Origin: Ralstonia pickettii DTP0602
GTDB lineage: Bacteria > Pseudomonadota > Gammaproteobacteria > Burkholderiales > Burkholderiaceae
Length of the DNA: 64,000 nucleotides
Reading direction: 5' to 3'
NCBI GenBank assembly: GCA_000471925.1
Contig: CP006668.1
Coordinates: 2,046,001 to 2,110,000, forward strand
The notes under the pieces are model-generated. The model saw only the letters and a program-made list of their open reading frames with translations. It made no database searches and was not told the DNA's origin. Within the stretch, counting starts at the first letter, position 1; each line of letters begins with the position of its first letter. Positions 16,180-23,274 of the stretch are shown one piece after another. Both the position numbers and the translations under genes were made by a program.

Positions 16180-17418
16180 ATGACATCTCGAACAGAAGTT
16201 ACAGAAAGCCAGGTCGCTCCGAGCGCTGGAATACCTGCCAAGCCTGCCTATGGCGCCAACCGTCAGATTCATCGACGACTACGCCCTATCCTCTCGCTTG
16301 CCGATTTTGAAGTCGCCGCAAAGAGGGCGCTTCCGCGCCCGATCTTTGGCTATATTGCCGGCGCCGCGGAGGATGGAAAGTCGCTAGCCGTGAACAGGAC
16401 GGCATTCGACAAGGTCAAGTTTCGTCCCAAGGTCCTTGTCGACGTCTCGGGAAGGTCGCAAGCGACCGAGATCTTCGGGCAACGTTATGCTTCTCCCTTT
16501 GGCATAGCGCCCGTCGGAATCAGTGCGATTGCTGCCTACCGTGGTGATGTGGTCCTGGCGCAAGCGGCGCGGGAAGAGCAGATACCCGCAATCATGAGCG
16601 GCACGTCCTTGATCCCGATGGAGGCCGTTCACGCTGCGGCGCCAGGCACGTGGTTTCAGGCCTACCTGCCGGGTGACGCCACCCGGCGGGACGCCCTGAT
16701 TGAGCGGATTGAAGCGGCCGGGTTCGCTACGCTTGTCCTTACGGTCGACATTCCCGTCTGGGCCAACCGGGAGAATAACGTCCGTACTGGCTTCTCTTTG
16801 CCTTTGCGACCGTCTGTCCGTTTGGCGTTCGATGGCGTGTCCCGACCGCGTTGGCTGGCGGGGACGTTCGCCAGAACACTCCTCTCGAGTGGGATGCCGC
16901 ATTTTGAGAATTCCTTTGCGACTCGCGGCGCACCGATCTTGTCGGCCTCGGCTATTCGCGACACGACGGGGCGTGATCACCTGAATTGGACGGACATCGA
17001 ACGAATCCGGCAAAGATGGCGCGGCAACCTGGTCATAAAGGGCATTTTGCATAAGTCCGACGCCGAGCGCGCTGTCGCCCTGGGCGCCGACGGCATCATT
17101 GTCTCGAATCACGGCGGCCGCCAATTGGACGGTGCCGTGGAACCGCTTGCTGTATTGCCGGAAATCTGTGAAAGCGTCGCGCACAAGACAACCGTCATGA
17201 TGGACAGCGGTATCCGGCGAGGCGGTGATGTTCTGAAAGCGTTGGCACTGGGCGCCCGCTTTGTCTTCCTGGGGCGGCCTTTTGTTTACGCTGCGGCCAT
17301 TGGAGGAGCCGAAGGCGTTCGCCACGCCATCACTCTCCTGCGCGATGAAGTCGATCGAAACATGGCTATGCTTGGCGCGCAGACCCTCGCGGATGTGAAC
17401 AATTCCGTCATCATCTAG
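16180..17418 (+). CDS. FMN-dependent alpha-hydroxy acid dehydrogenase (LldD/glycolate oxidase family)
   Basis: A 412-residue flavoenzyme of the L-lactate dehydrogenase/glycolate oxidase family, oxidising an L-2-hydroxy acid to the 2-keto acid. Key residues: Tyr162 in FQAYLPGD, Asp189 in TVDIPVWANRENNVRTGF, Lys287 in VIKGIL, catalytic His311 and substrate-binding Arg314 in SNHGGRQLDGA, and the FMN-phosphate region DSGIRRGGDV. It lies directly behind glaH. By position it would oxidise L-2-hydroxyglutarate to 2-oxoglutarate, the step done by LhgO elsewhere; that activity is inference. The N-terminus is about 30 residues longer than in LldD. It probably passes electrons to the quinone pool or oxygen. 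Confidence 0.88.
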   Translation: MTSRTEVTESQVAPSAGIPAKPAYGANRQIHRRLRPILSLADFEVAAKRALPRPIFGYIAGAAEDGKSLAVNRTAFDKVKFRPKVLVDVSGRSQATEIFGQRYASPFGIAPVGISAIAAYRGDVVLAQAAREEQIPAIMSGTSLIPMEAVHAAAPGTWFQAYLPGDATRRDALIERIEAAGFATLVLTVDIPVWANRENNVRTGFSLPLRPSVRLAFDGVSRPRWLAGTFARTLLSSGMPHFENSFATRGAPILSASAIRDTTGRDHLNWTDIERIRQRWRGNLVIKGILHKSDAERAVALGADGIIVSNHGGRQLDGAVEPLAVLPEICESVAHKTTVMMDSGIRRGGDVLKALALGARFVFLGRPFVYAAAIGGAEGVRHAITLLRDEVDRNMAMLGAQTLADVNNSVII

Positions 17419-17421
17419 CCC

Positions 17422-17452
17422 AATCCGTCATTGAAACGGGACCGGACGGATT
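17422..17452. repeat. hairpin just after the glaH operon
   Basis: AATCCGTC (17422-17429) pairs with GACGGATT (17445-17452), loop 15 nt, four bases after the stop codon. The position suits a terminator, but no T-run follows. Confidence 0.35.
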
Positions 17453-17685
17453 CGCCCCGGTGGATCGTCGTACTTCCACTTGATTGACCTGGGCTTCTTG
17501 TTGTGCTGACGGATATTGCGACGCGCTGCGAGATGGCGTCGAGTATGAAGATACGGGTGCTGCGTACAACGATGAGCGCCAGCGGCAGCGGGTCCTGAAC
17601 AACCTGACCCGACTGCCAAATCACTGGGCTACGTCTTGCGGAGCCAACGAGCCAGACGGCTCGAGTTTCCCAGGAGGGGGAACAC

Positions 17686-18666
17686 TCAGATCACGAAAAT
17701 GGACGAGCCCGTGGTCTTTCGAGCCTCCAGGTCCCGATGTGCCTGCGCCGCATCCTCCAAGGCATAGCGCTGATTGATCTCGATGCGGATACGGCCCGCC
17801 GCCACGTGGCCGAACAGCTCATCGACCAGTTCCGCCTTTTCGGCAGGATCGGCGATATAGTCGGCCAGGCCCGGGCGGGTCAGGTACACCGAGCCCTTGC
17901 GGGCCAGAATTTGCGGATCGAACGGCGGGATTGTGCCGGAGGCGGTACCCACGCAGACCATCAGGCCACGGCGCTTGAGGGAGTCCAGCGAGGACATGAA
18001 GGTCGCCTTGCCCACGCTGTCGAAGACCACGGACACACCCACTCCGTCCGTCAGTTCCCGCACGCGCTTGGCCACGTCCTCATGGCTGTAGTTGATCGTG
18101 TGATCGCAGCCGTGGGCGCGCGCCACTTCGGCCTTGGCATCGGTAGAAACCGTGCCGATCACCGTCAGCCCCAGCAGTTTGGCCCATTGCGAAACGATAA
18201 GGCCAACACCACCTGCCGCGGCATGCAGCAGCACGGCGTCGCCCGCCTTGAAGGGGTAGATCCGGCGCACCAGGTAGGCGGCGGACAAGCCCCGCATGGT
18301 CATGGCCGCCGCGGTTTCGCAACTGATTGCCTCAGGCAGCTTGATCAGCGGTGCGGCAGAGATCAGCCGCTCAGTGCTGTAGGCGCCCAGCGTGTTGATG
18401 AAGCCCGTGTAGGTCACACGGTCGCCGACCGCCAGATGAGTTACGCCGGCACCGACGGCCTCGACTACGCCGGCGGCTTCGTTGCCGAGGCCGCTGGGCA
18501 GCGGAACCTGATAAGTACCGCCGCGGAAGTAGGTGTCAGCAAAATTCAGGCCTACGGCCACATGGCGGACGCGCACCTCTCCCGGTCCCGGCTCACCAAC
18601 GCTGACGTCCTCAAAACGAAGGACCTCGGGCCCGCCTGTTTCGTAAAATTTAACGGCTTTCGCCAT
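17686..18666 (-). CDS. NADPH:quinone reductase / zeta-crystallin-like oxidoreductase
   Basis: A 326-residue medium-chain dehydrogenase/reductase without zinc. The N-terminal domain carries GLNFADTYFRGGTY and GLGNEAAGVVEAVG; the nucleotide-binding loop is AAAGGVGLIVSQWAKLLG. Such enzymes reduce quinones or enones with NADPH. It is the last of a run of minus-strand genes (GntR, Bug receptor, a broken DsbA-like gene, Rieske protein), separated from the Rieske gene by 316 bp, so it may have its own promoter. The physiological substrate is unknown. Confidence 0.88.
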   Translation of the reverse strand: MAKAVKFYETGGPEVLRFEDVSVGEPGPGEVRVRHVAVGLNFADTYFRGGTYQVPLPSGLGNEAAGVVEAVGAGVTHLAVGDRVTYTGFINTLGAYSTERLISAAPLIKLPEAISCETAAAMTMRGLSAAYLVRRIYPFKAGDAVLLHAAAGGVGLIVSQWAKLLGLTVIGTVSTDAKAEVARAHGCDHTINYSHEDVAKRVRELTDGVGVSVVFDSVGKATFMSSLDSLKRRGLMVCVGTASGTIPPFDPQILARKGSVYLTRPGLADYIADPAEKAELVDELFGHVAAGRIRIEINQRYALEDAAQAHRDLEARKTTGSSIFVI

Positions 18667-18982
18667 GTCTTCTCCTATTTTCTATCAAGTATGGACAGTT
18701 CACCTGGGCATGCCGCTTGAGCTCACCAAAGGACGACCCAGTTGTGGGACACAGTTGATCCGGCTGCAGAAGATTTGCCACAGGCGGCCCGACCAAGTCC
18801 GAGTGCCGTTCGCGACGATTAAATCATCTGCCCTGGCGCTATTTTCTGCTTTACCTTGCACGCCTTGAACTTTCCTTTTTATGACAGTAATCCGCGTCGT
18901 CAAGGACACCGGATCCCCGCTTGCACGTGGACGACAAGCGTGAAGCGTCGTCGTGAATTCTGGAAACACCAATTGGGTATTT
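18667..18982. other. intergenic region between the Rieske and quinone-reductase genes
   Basis: About 315 bp with no recognised gene or remnant on either strand; the AT-richer stretch around 18815-18890 could hold the promoter of the downstream minus-strand gene. Confidence 0.4.
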
Positions 18983-19312
18983 TCAACAATTGAGTTCTGG
19001 CAGGCGCAGCCAAAGTTGCTTGTTGTCCATCACGACTTCATAGGTGGGGATACGCATGCTCGCGGATGCCGTGCACTGGCCGTTGCGGATGTCAAAGCGC
19101 AAGCCGTGTGCAGGGCAACTGATAATGTGCTCAACACAAGGACCTCCGGCCATGGAGGCTCCCGCATGCGGGCAACTGTTTTCCATGGCAAAAAACTGGC
19201 CGCCAACATTGAACACGATTGCCGACGGACCGTCTTGCAGGAAGACCAGTTTGCGTGCGCCCGGAGCCAGTGACTCCGGAGGCCCGATCAGAATCCAATT
19301 GGAATCAGGCAT
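18983..19312 (-). CDS. Rieske [2Fe-2S] ferredoxin-like protein
   Basis: A 109-residue single-domain Rieske protein. Cluster ligands are in SCPHAGASM (Cys-Pro-His) and SCPAHGLRFD (Cys-Pro-Ala-His), with the usual spacing of about 20 residues. It is soluble and small, like the ferredoxin component of dioxygenases or a nitrite reductase small subunit; no oxygenase is nearby. Its ATG overlaps the stop of the broken DsbA-like gene upstream (ATGCCTGA), so the two were once translated as a coupled pair. Confidence 0.88.
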   Translation of the reverse strand: MPDSNWILIGPPESLAPGARKLVFLQDGPSAIVFNVGGQFFAMENSCPHAGASMAGGPCVEHIISCPAHGLRFDIRNGQCTASASMRIPTYEVVMDNKQLWLRLPELNC

Positions 19313-19500
19313 TGGCTTTGCACTCGTTGTTCAAGCGCCTGGCCACCACGGCCTGCTGCATGACGTGAACCAGCTCGCTTGCCGGAACGGCGCCAGTGAC
19401 CGGCCATCGTCCATTGAAGACGAGATGAGGGACCCCTCCTGCATGGTCGCCCCCCATTGCAGACTGGTGGGCGGAGGGTGCGCTGGCATCCCAACTGCCG
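19305..19500 (-). pseudogene. C-terminal remnant of a DsbA/FrnE-family (2-hydroxychromene-2-carboxylate isomerase-like) protein
   Basis: The last 45 or so codons before the stop at 19305 read GGVPHLVFNGRWPVTGAVPA followed by SELVHVMQQAV, the C-terminal cis-Pro and helix region of DsbA/FrnE proteins. Upstream codons in this frame lose all similarity, while a second frame shows a short plausible continuation (QDKAAISRQLG), suggesting a frameshift plus loss of the N-terminal two thirds. The Bug gene ends only 50 bp upstream, so a deletion probably fused the two regions. The left boundary of similarity is approximate. Confidence 0.6.
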
Positions 19501-19551
19501 GGAAATGGCAGCCTTGTCCTGCGCAGGCCGCAATGGCGCGTGCACCTCATC

Positions 19552-20544
19552 TTATTCGTCGACCTTGATCCCTGCGTCGTTGGCGATCTTCGTCCAGACT
19601 TGCAAATCGTTCCGGACAATCTCGCCCAACTGCGCCGAGGACTTTACCGGAGGCGACTCGAAGTTCAGCTTCTTCATCAGGGCCGCGATCTCCGGCGTCC
19701 CCTGCACCTTGTTGACCTCGTCGGCCAGCCGCTTCACGATTGCCGGACTAGTCCCGGGCGGCGCGAACATGCCGAACCATCCCACCGTATTGAACTTGTA
19801 GCCCTGCTCACCCATCGTCTTGACGTCGGCAAGCTGGGGCGAGCGCACGTTGCCCACAATGGCAATGCCGCGCACCTTCCCGGAACGCAGGAACGGAACC
19901 GCCACGCTGGGATCCGTCCAGCCGATCTTCAACACACCCGAGGAAAGCTCGGTGAGCAGTTGACTGGCTGTCCGATATGCGACGTGCTCGGTCTTCATGC
20001 CAGTCTGATTCTTCAGCCACTCCATCGTCAGGTGCGCGGACGAGCCGGTGGCCCAGCTACCATAGCTGTACTTGTCCGGATTCGCCTTCACGAGCTGGAT
20101 GAGTCCAGGCAAGTCGTGCACCGGCAGATCCGGGCTCACCAGCAGCAACACCCCCCCTACAGCTGTCTGCGCGATCGGCACGAGGTTCTTTCTTGCATCC
20201 TGGGAAACGGATTTGATGACGGCCGGCGCAACCACCATGCTGGATGCCGTTGTGTAGAGAATCGTGTAGCCATCCGGCGCCGCCTTGAGGACGGCGTTAG
20301 TCCCGATCACTCCGCTGCCTCCTGGCCGGTTCTCCACGACCACAGCCTGCTTCAGCGACTCGGAAAGGCGCTGCGCCATGGCCCGCGCCAGCGCGTCGGT
20401 TCCCGATCCGGCGGACGAGGGCACGATCATTTGAATCGGGCGCGCGGGCCAGGCTTCCTGTGCCTGCACCGGCCCTGGCACGCACAAGGCGATGCTTGCC
20501 GTGGTGCACAGCGTGATTGAGAGCAGCTTCCTTAGTGATGACAT
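19552..20544 (-). CDS. Bug/TctC-family periplasmic substrate-binding protein
   Basis: A 330-residue TctC-type receptor. A signal peptide of about 28 residues ends in VQAQ, followed by AWPARPIQMIVPSSAGSGTD and ENRPGGSGVIGT, typical of the family. The frame is open to 20622; the Met at 20544 is preferred because GGGGA lies just upstream and the signal peptide then has normal length. A candidate GntR operator lies 130 bp upstream, matching one at the GntR promoter. No membrane subunits are nearby. Ligand unknown. Confidence 0.9.
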   Translation of the reverse strand: MSSLRKLLSITLCTTASIALCVPGPVQAQEAWPARPIQMIVPSSAGSGTDALARAMAQRLSESLKQAVVVENRPGGSGVIGTNAVLKAAPDGYTILYTTASSMVVAPAVIKSVSQDARKNLVPIAQTAVGGVLLLVSPDLPVHDLPGLIQLVKANPDKYSYGSWATGSSAHLTMEWLKNQTGMKTEHVAYRTASQLLTELSSGVLKIGWTDPSVAVPFLRSGKVRGIAIVGNVRSPQLADVKTMGEQGYKFNTVGWFGMFAPPGTSPAIVKRLADEVNKVQGTPEIAALMKKLNFESPPVKSSAQLGEIVRNDLQVWTKIANDAGIKVDE

Positions 20545-20912
20545 CGTCGTCCCCATGTTTTTTCGACTATTACCCAGCCTGCCAAGTGCTGCCTGCCTCA
20601 CCCAACCAAGCGTGCGACACACGATTTCTACCCCTCAGGCTAACGTGAGTACGATCATAGCAGTCGTTATTTTTATTGTCGACATCAATTCATTGTGGGG
20701 TAGAGACGTTAGGGAAAGGACCGACCAAGGTGGATTTTCATGCACGCGAAGCACACCGTGGACGGCTTTGCGCCGAACCTAGTACGGATATCGCACGGCT
20801 CAGGCGCGCAGGGTGGCGGATGCTGCGCTGGGGCTGCTGCTCTGGCTGAGCGTTGTCGCCAGCAGCCTGCTGATGCGGAAGCTGACCGGCGTGCTATGGA
20901 AGACGCGGCCGC
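20545..20912. other. intergenic region upstream of the Bug gene, with operator
   Basis: About 370 bp between the Bug start and the GntR stop. An AT-rich stretch near 20655-20700 contains the operator-like sequence at 20675-20689 and is the likely promoter region. Nothing else recognised. Confidence 0.45.
20675..20689. promoter_or_regulatory. candidate GntR/FCD operator ATTGTCGACATCAAT
   Basis: Matches ATCGTCGACATTAAT at 21878-21892 in 13 of 15 positions, around the palindrome core TGTCGACA. It lies upstream of the Bug receptor gene; the other copy is upstream of the GntR gene and the divergent oxidoreductase. Confidence 0.5.
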
Positions 20913-21728
20913 TCAGGCGGCCGTGGCCGGCGCGGCGCTGCGGCGGGAAGCGGCGCCCTTGCTCGTCGGCGCGCCGGATGACAGCGTACGGATGGCGGCG
21001 TCGCGGGAGCTTTCGATGCGCTTGCGCGCGGTCTGCAGGACCACGTCGATGTCGCGCCTGGCCACGGCACGCTGCAGCGCACGCCAGGTCTTGATTGAAT
21101 TCTCGAGCGAGCCGGGATTGGCTGCGAGCCCGAGTCGCACATAGCGCAGCGTGCGCAGCGCGATGGAATTCAGTAATTCCCCGACCAGCCGGTTTCTCGA
21201 CAGGTCCGCCATCGCCATGTTCGCCAGGAACGTCGCGCTGATATAGGCATCCACGGCGGAATCCTCCACCGCCTTGCCGAGCTTCGGCATGAACGCCTCG
21301 AACAGGGCGTCAAGCGCCTCGGCGCGCTCTTCCATCAGTTCGCGCAGCAGGATGGCGAACAGTGCTTCGCGCACGACGTAGATATCCTTCAGGTCCTGCG
21401 CATTCGGCTCCGTGACGATGGCGCCGCGCCGGGCCCGGAACTCGATGAGCCGTTCGCGCTCCAGGATGCGCAGGGCCTCGCGCACGGGGGCGCGGCTGAC
21501 CTCGAGGACATCGCTGATATCCTTCTCCAGCAGGCGCTGGCCGGCATGGATCACGTCGATGGTGATCAGGCCCGCCAGCCGCACCGCAATCTGCTCAGCC
21601 ACCGATGCCGACCAGTCGCGTCCATGCATGAGCGCCTGCTCCACCGCCAGCGTGACAGGATTCTGTGGGGTCTTCGGCGTCAGCAGGGCTTGCAGTTCAG
21701 GCGTATTGGTAGTCTTGAGTCTGCCCAT
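20913..21728 (-). CDS. GntR-family transcriptional regulator (FadR/FCD subfamily)
   Basis: A 271-residue regulator. The N-terminal winged helix reads RLLEKDISDVLEVSRAPVRE and ALRILERERLIEFRARRGAI; the C-terminal all-helical FCD effector domain covers residues about 110-240. The C-terminal tail is Ala/Ser-rich. The frame is open to 21875, but the 49 extra residues are Arg/Pro-rich and unlike the family, so the Met at 21728 was chosen. It is divergent from an alcohol-dehydrogenase-like gene, and shared 15-bp sites suggest it controls itself, that gene and the Bug receptor. FCD proteins usually bind small carboxylates. Confidence 0.88.
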   Translation of the reverse strand: MGRLKTTNTPELQALLTPKTPQNPVTLAVEQALMHGRDWSASVAEQIAVRLAGLITIDVIHAGQRLLEKDISDVLEVSRAPVREALRILERERLIEFRARRGAIVTEPNAQDLKDIYVVREALFAILLRELMEERAEALDALFEAFMPKLGKAVEDSAVDAYISATFLANMAMADLSRNRLVGELLNSIALRTLRYVRLGLAANPGSLENSIKTWRALQRAVARRDIDVVLQTARKRIESSRDAAIRTLSSGAPTSKGAASRRSAAPATAA

Positions 21729-21877
21729 GAGTGGCGGTACTTCCGAGAGTTGCGATCGGGGCCAGCGCAGGCACGGCGGAGCGCGCGGCGCCCAAGATCT
21801 TACCTCACGTCGTGCCCCGGGCCGGCTGGCTGAACTTCCGCTGCATGCCGGACCGCTGACCAACCGGCGCCCCACAT

Positions 21878-21892
21878 ATCGTCGACATTAAT
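21878..21892. promoter_or_regulatory. candidate GntR/FCD operator ATCGTCGACATTAAT
   Basis: Second copy of the 15-bp element, in the AT-rich divergent interval between the GntR gene and the oxidoreductase at 21949, 57 bp before the latter's ATG. Confidence 0.5.
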
Positions 21893-21948
21893 AATTTTGC
21901 GATGCTAAACTCGTTCCGCACTGTTTTGTCGCCAACCAGGGGAATGCC

Positions 21949-22962
21949 ATGACTGCAGCAAAAGCCGTTTACCTCGATCCGCCGGCCGGCTTCGAGCGCA
22001 TCGTCATCGGGGAAGCCACGGCCGCCCCCCCGGGACCGGGCGAGATCACCGTCCGCATACGTGCCAGTTCGCTCAACTATCATGACTACGCCGTGGTGTC
22101 CGGCCGTCGGGGCTTGACGGAAAGGCGCATTCCGATGGCGGACGGCGCCGGGGAGGTCACAGCCGTTGGCGCGGGCGTTAAGGCATTCGCGGTCGGCGAC
22201 CATGTCGTCAGCACGTTCTTCCCGACGTGGCATGACGGAGAGCCGCGCTTGTGCGATTTCGCTACTGTCCCCGGGGATGGCGTCGACGGCTTTGCGCGGG
22301 AAACCGTGACGTTGCCTGAAGCCTGCTTCACGCGCGCTCCGCACGGCTACAGCCACGCCGAGGCCGCAACGCTGACCACGGCCGGGCTGACAGCCTGGCG
22401 GGCATTGTTTGTCGATGGCGCCTTGAAGCCCGGAGAGACCGTGCTGGTCCTCGGCACTGGCGGCGTATCGGTCTTTGCGCTGCAATTTGCCAAAGCGGCC
22501 GGCGCGCGGGTAATTGCCACCTCATCCTCGGACGAGAAGCTTGGCAGGCTTCAGACGCTTGGCGCAGATTGCCTGATCAACTATCGCAAGACGGCGCAGT
22601 GGGGCGAGACCGTACGCGAGATGACAGATGGCGCTGGCGTCGACCATGTTATCGAGGTTGGCGGCGCCGCGACCCTCGACCAATCGATGACGGCGGCCCG
22701 TGTCGGCGGACATATCGCCGTGATCGGCTCGCTGGGGAACCCGACCGGGCCGGTCACCGTCACCCAGCTGCTGCGCAAGCATCTGCGCCTGACCGGCTTG
22801 CTGGTGGGGAGCCGCCGACACCAGCTTGACATGGTACGTGCCCTGAATGCCACTGGCATCCGCCCGGTCATTGACCGGCACTTCCCGCTGGAAGCGATGG
22901 CTGACGCCTTTCGGTACCAGGAGTTGAATCAGCACATCGGCAAGATCGTACTGGATATCTGA
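21949..22962 (+). CDS. zinc-independent alcohol dehydrogenase / quinone oxidoreductase-like protein (MDR family)
   Basis: A 337-residue medium-chain dehydrogenase/reductase. GLTERRIPMADGAGEVTAVG is the N-terminal signature and LVLGTGGVSVFALQFAKAAG the nucleotide-binding loop; CLINYR and IRPVIDRHFPLEAMADAF are family-typical. Zinc ligands are not evident. It probably reduces an enone, quinone or aldehyde with NADPH. It is the only plus-strand gene of this small cluster, divergent from the GntR regulator and beside a shared operator. Confidence 0.87.
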   Translation: MTAAKAVYLDPPAGFERIVIGEATAAPPGPGEITVRIRASSLNYHDYAVVSGRRGLTERRIPMADGAGEVTAVGAGVKAFAVGDHVVSTFFPTWHDGEPRLCDFATVPGDGVDGFARETVTLPEACFTRAPHGYSHAEAATLTTAGLTAWRALFVDGALKPGETVLVLGTGGVSVFALQFAKAAGARVIATSSSDEKLGRLQTLGADCLINYRKTAQWGETVREMTDGAGVDHVIEVGGAATLDQSMTAARVGGHIAVIGSLGNPTGPVTVTQLLRKHLRLTGLLVGSRRHQLDMVRALNATGIRPVIDRHFPLEAMADAFRYQELNQHIGKIVLDI

Positions 22963-23035
22963 TCAGCGGCTCCCGTCCTTCGGCTGCTCGAGCGGCGGCA
23001 GCCTGGTCAGGCCCTCGCTTTCCACGAGTTATTGA

Positions 23036-23185
23036 TCATTCGCAGCCCACCAGGACCGTGCCAATCTTGCCGTGCGCCTCGACTTCCACGTGGGCCAGTG
23101 CGGTCTCCCGCAGCGGAAGGACTTTGTGCACGGCGTGAATGGCGTCCGGAACCTCGGTCAGCCATCGCGTCACCCGAAGAAATGG
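23036..23185 (-). pseudogene. C-terminal remnant of a quinone-oxidoreductase/MDR protein
   Basis: The end of this frame reads VPDAIHAVHKVLPLRETALA then HVEVEAHGKIGTVLVGCE, matching the C-terminal pattern FPL-x-ETA-x-AH-x-x-E-x-x-x-K-x-G-x-VL of quinone reductases. Upstream codons (LGQRGRGPFLRVTRWL) are only weakly family-like and no nucleotide-binding loop is present. Its sequence differs from the neighbouring intact MDR gene, so it is not a simple duplicate of that gene's end. Confidence 0.55.
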
Positions 23186-23274
23186 CCCCCGCCCACGCTG
23201 ACCAAGTTGCTGACGCTCCACCGTAGTCTCCGCGCAGTTCCGTGAACCGATATGGATCCCGATAGCCGCAACTC

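Noticed and set aside
17422..17452. Rho-independent terminator after the glaH operon
   Set aside because: A stem is present but the loop is long and no T-run follows; listed only as a hairpin.
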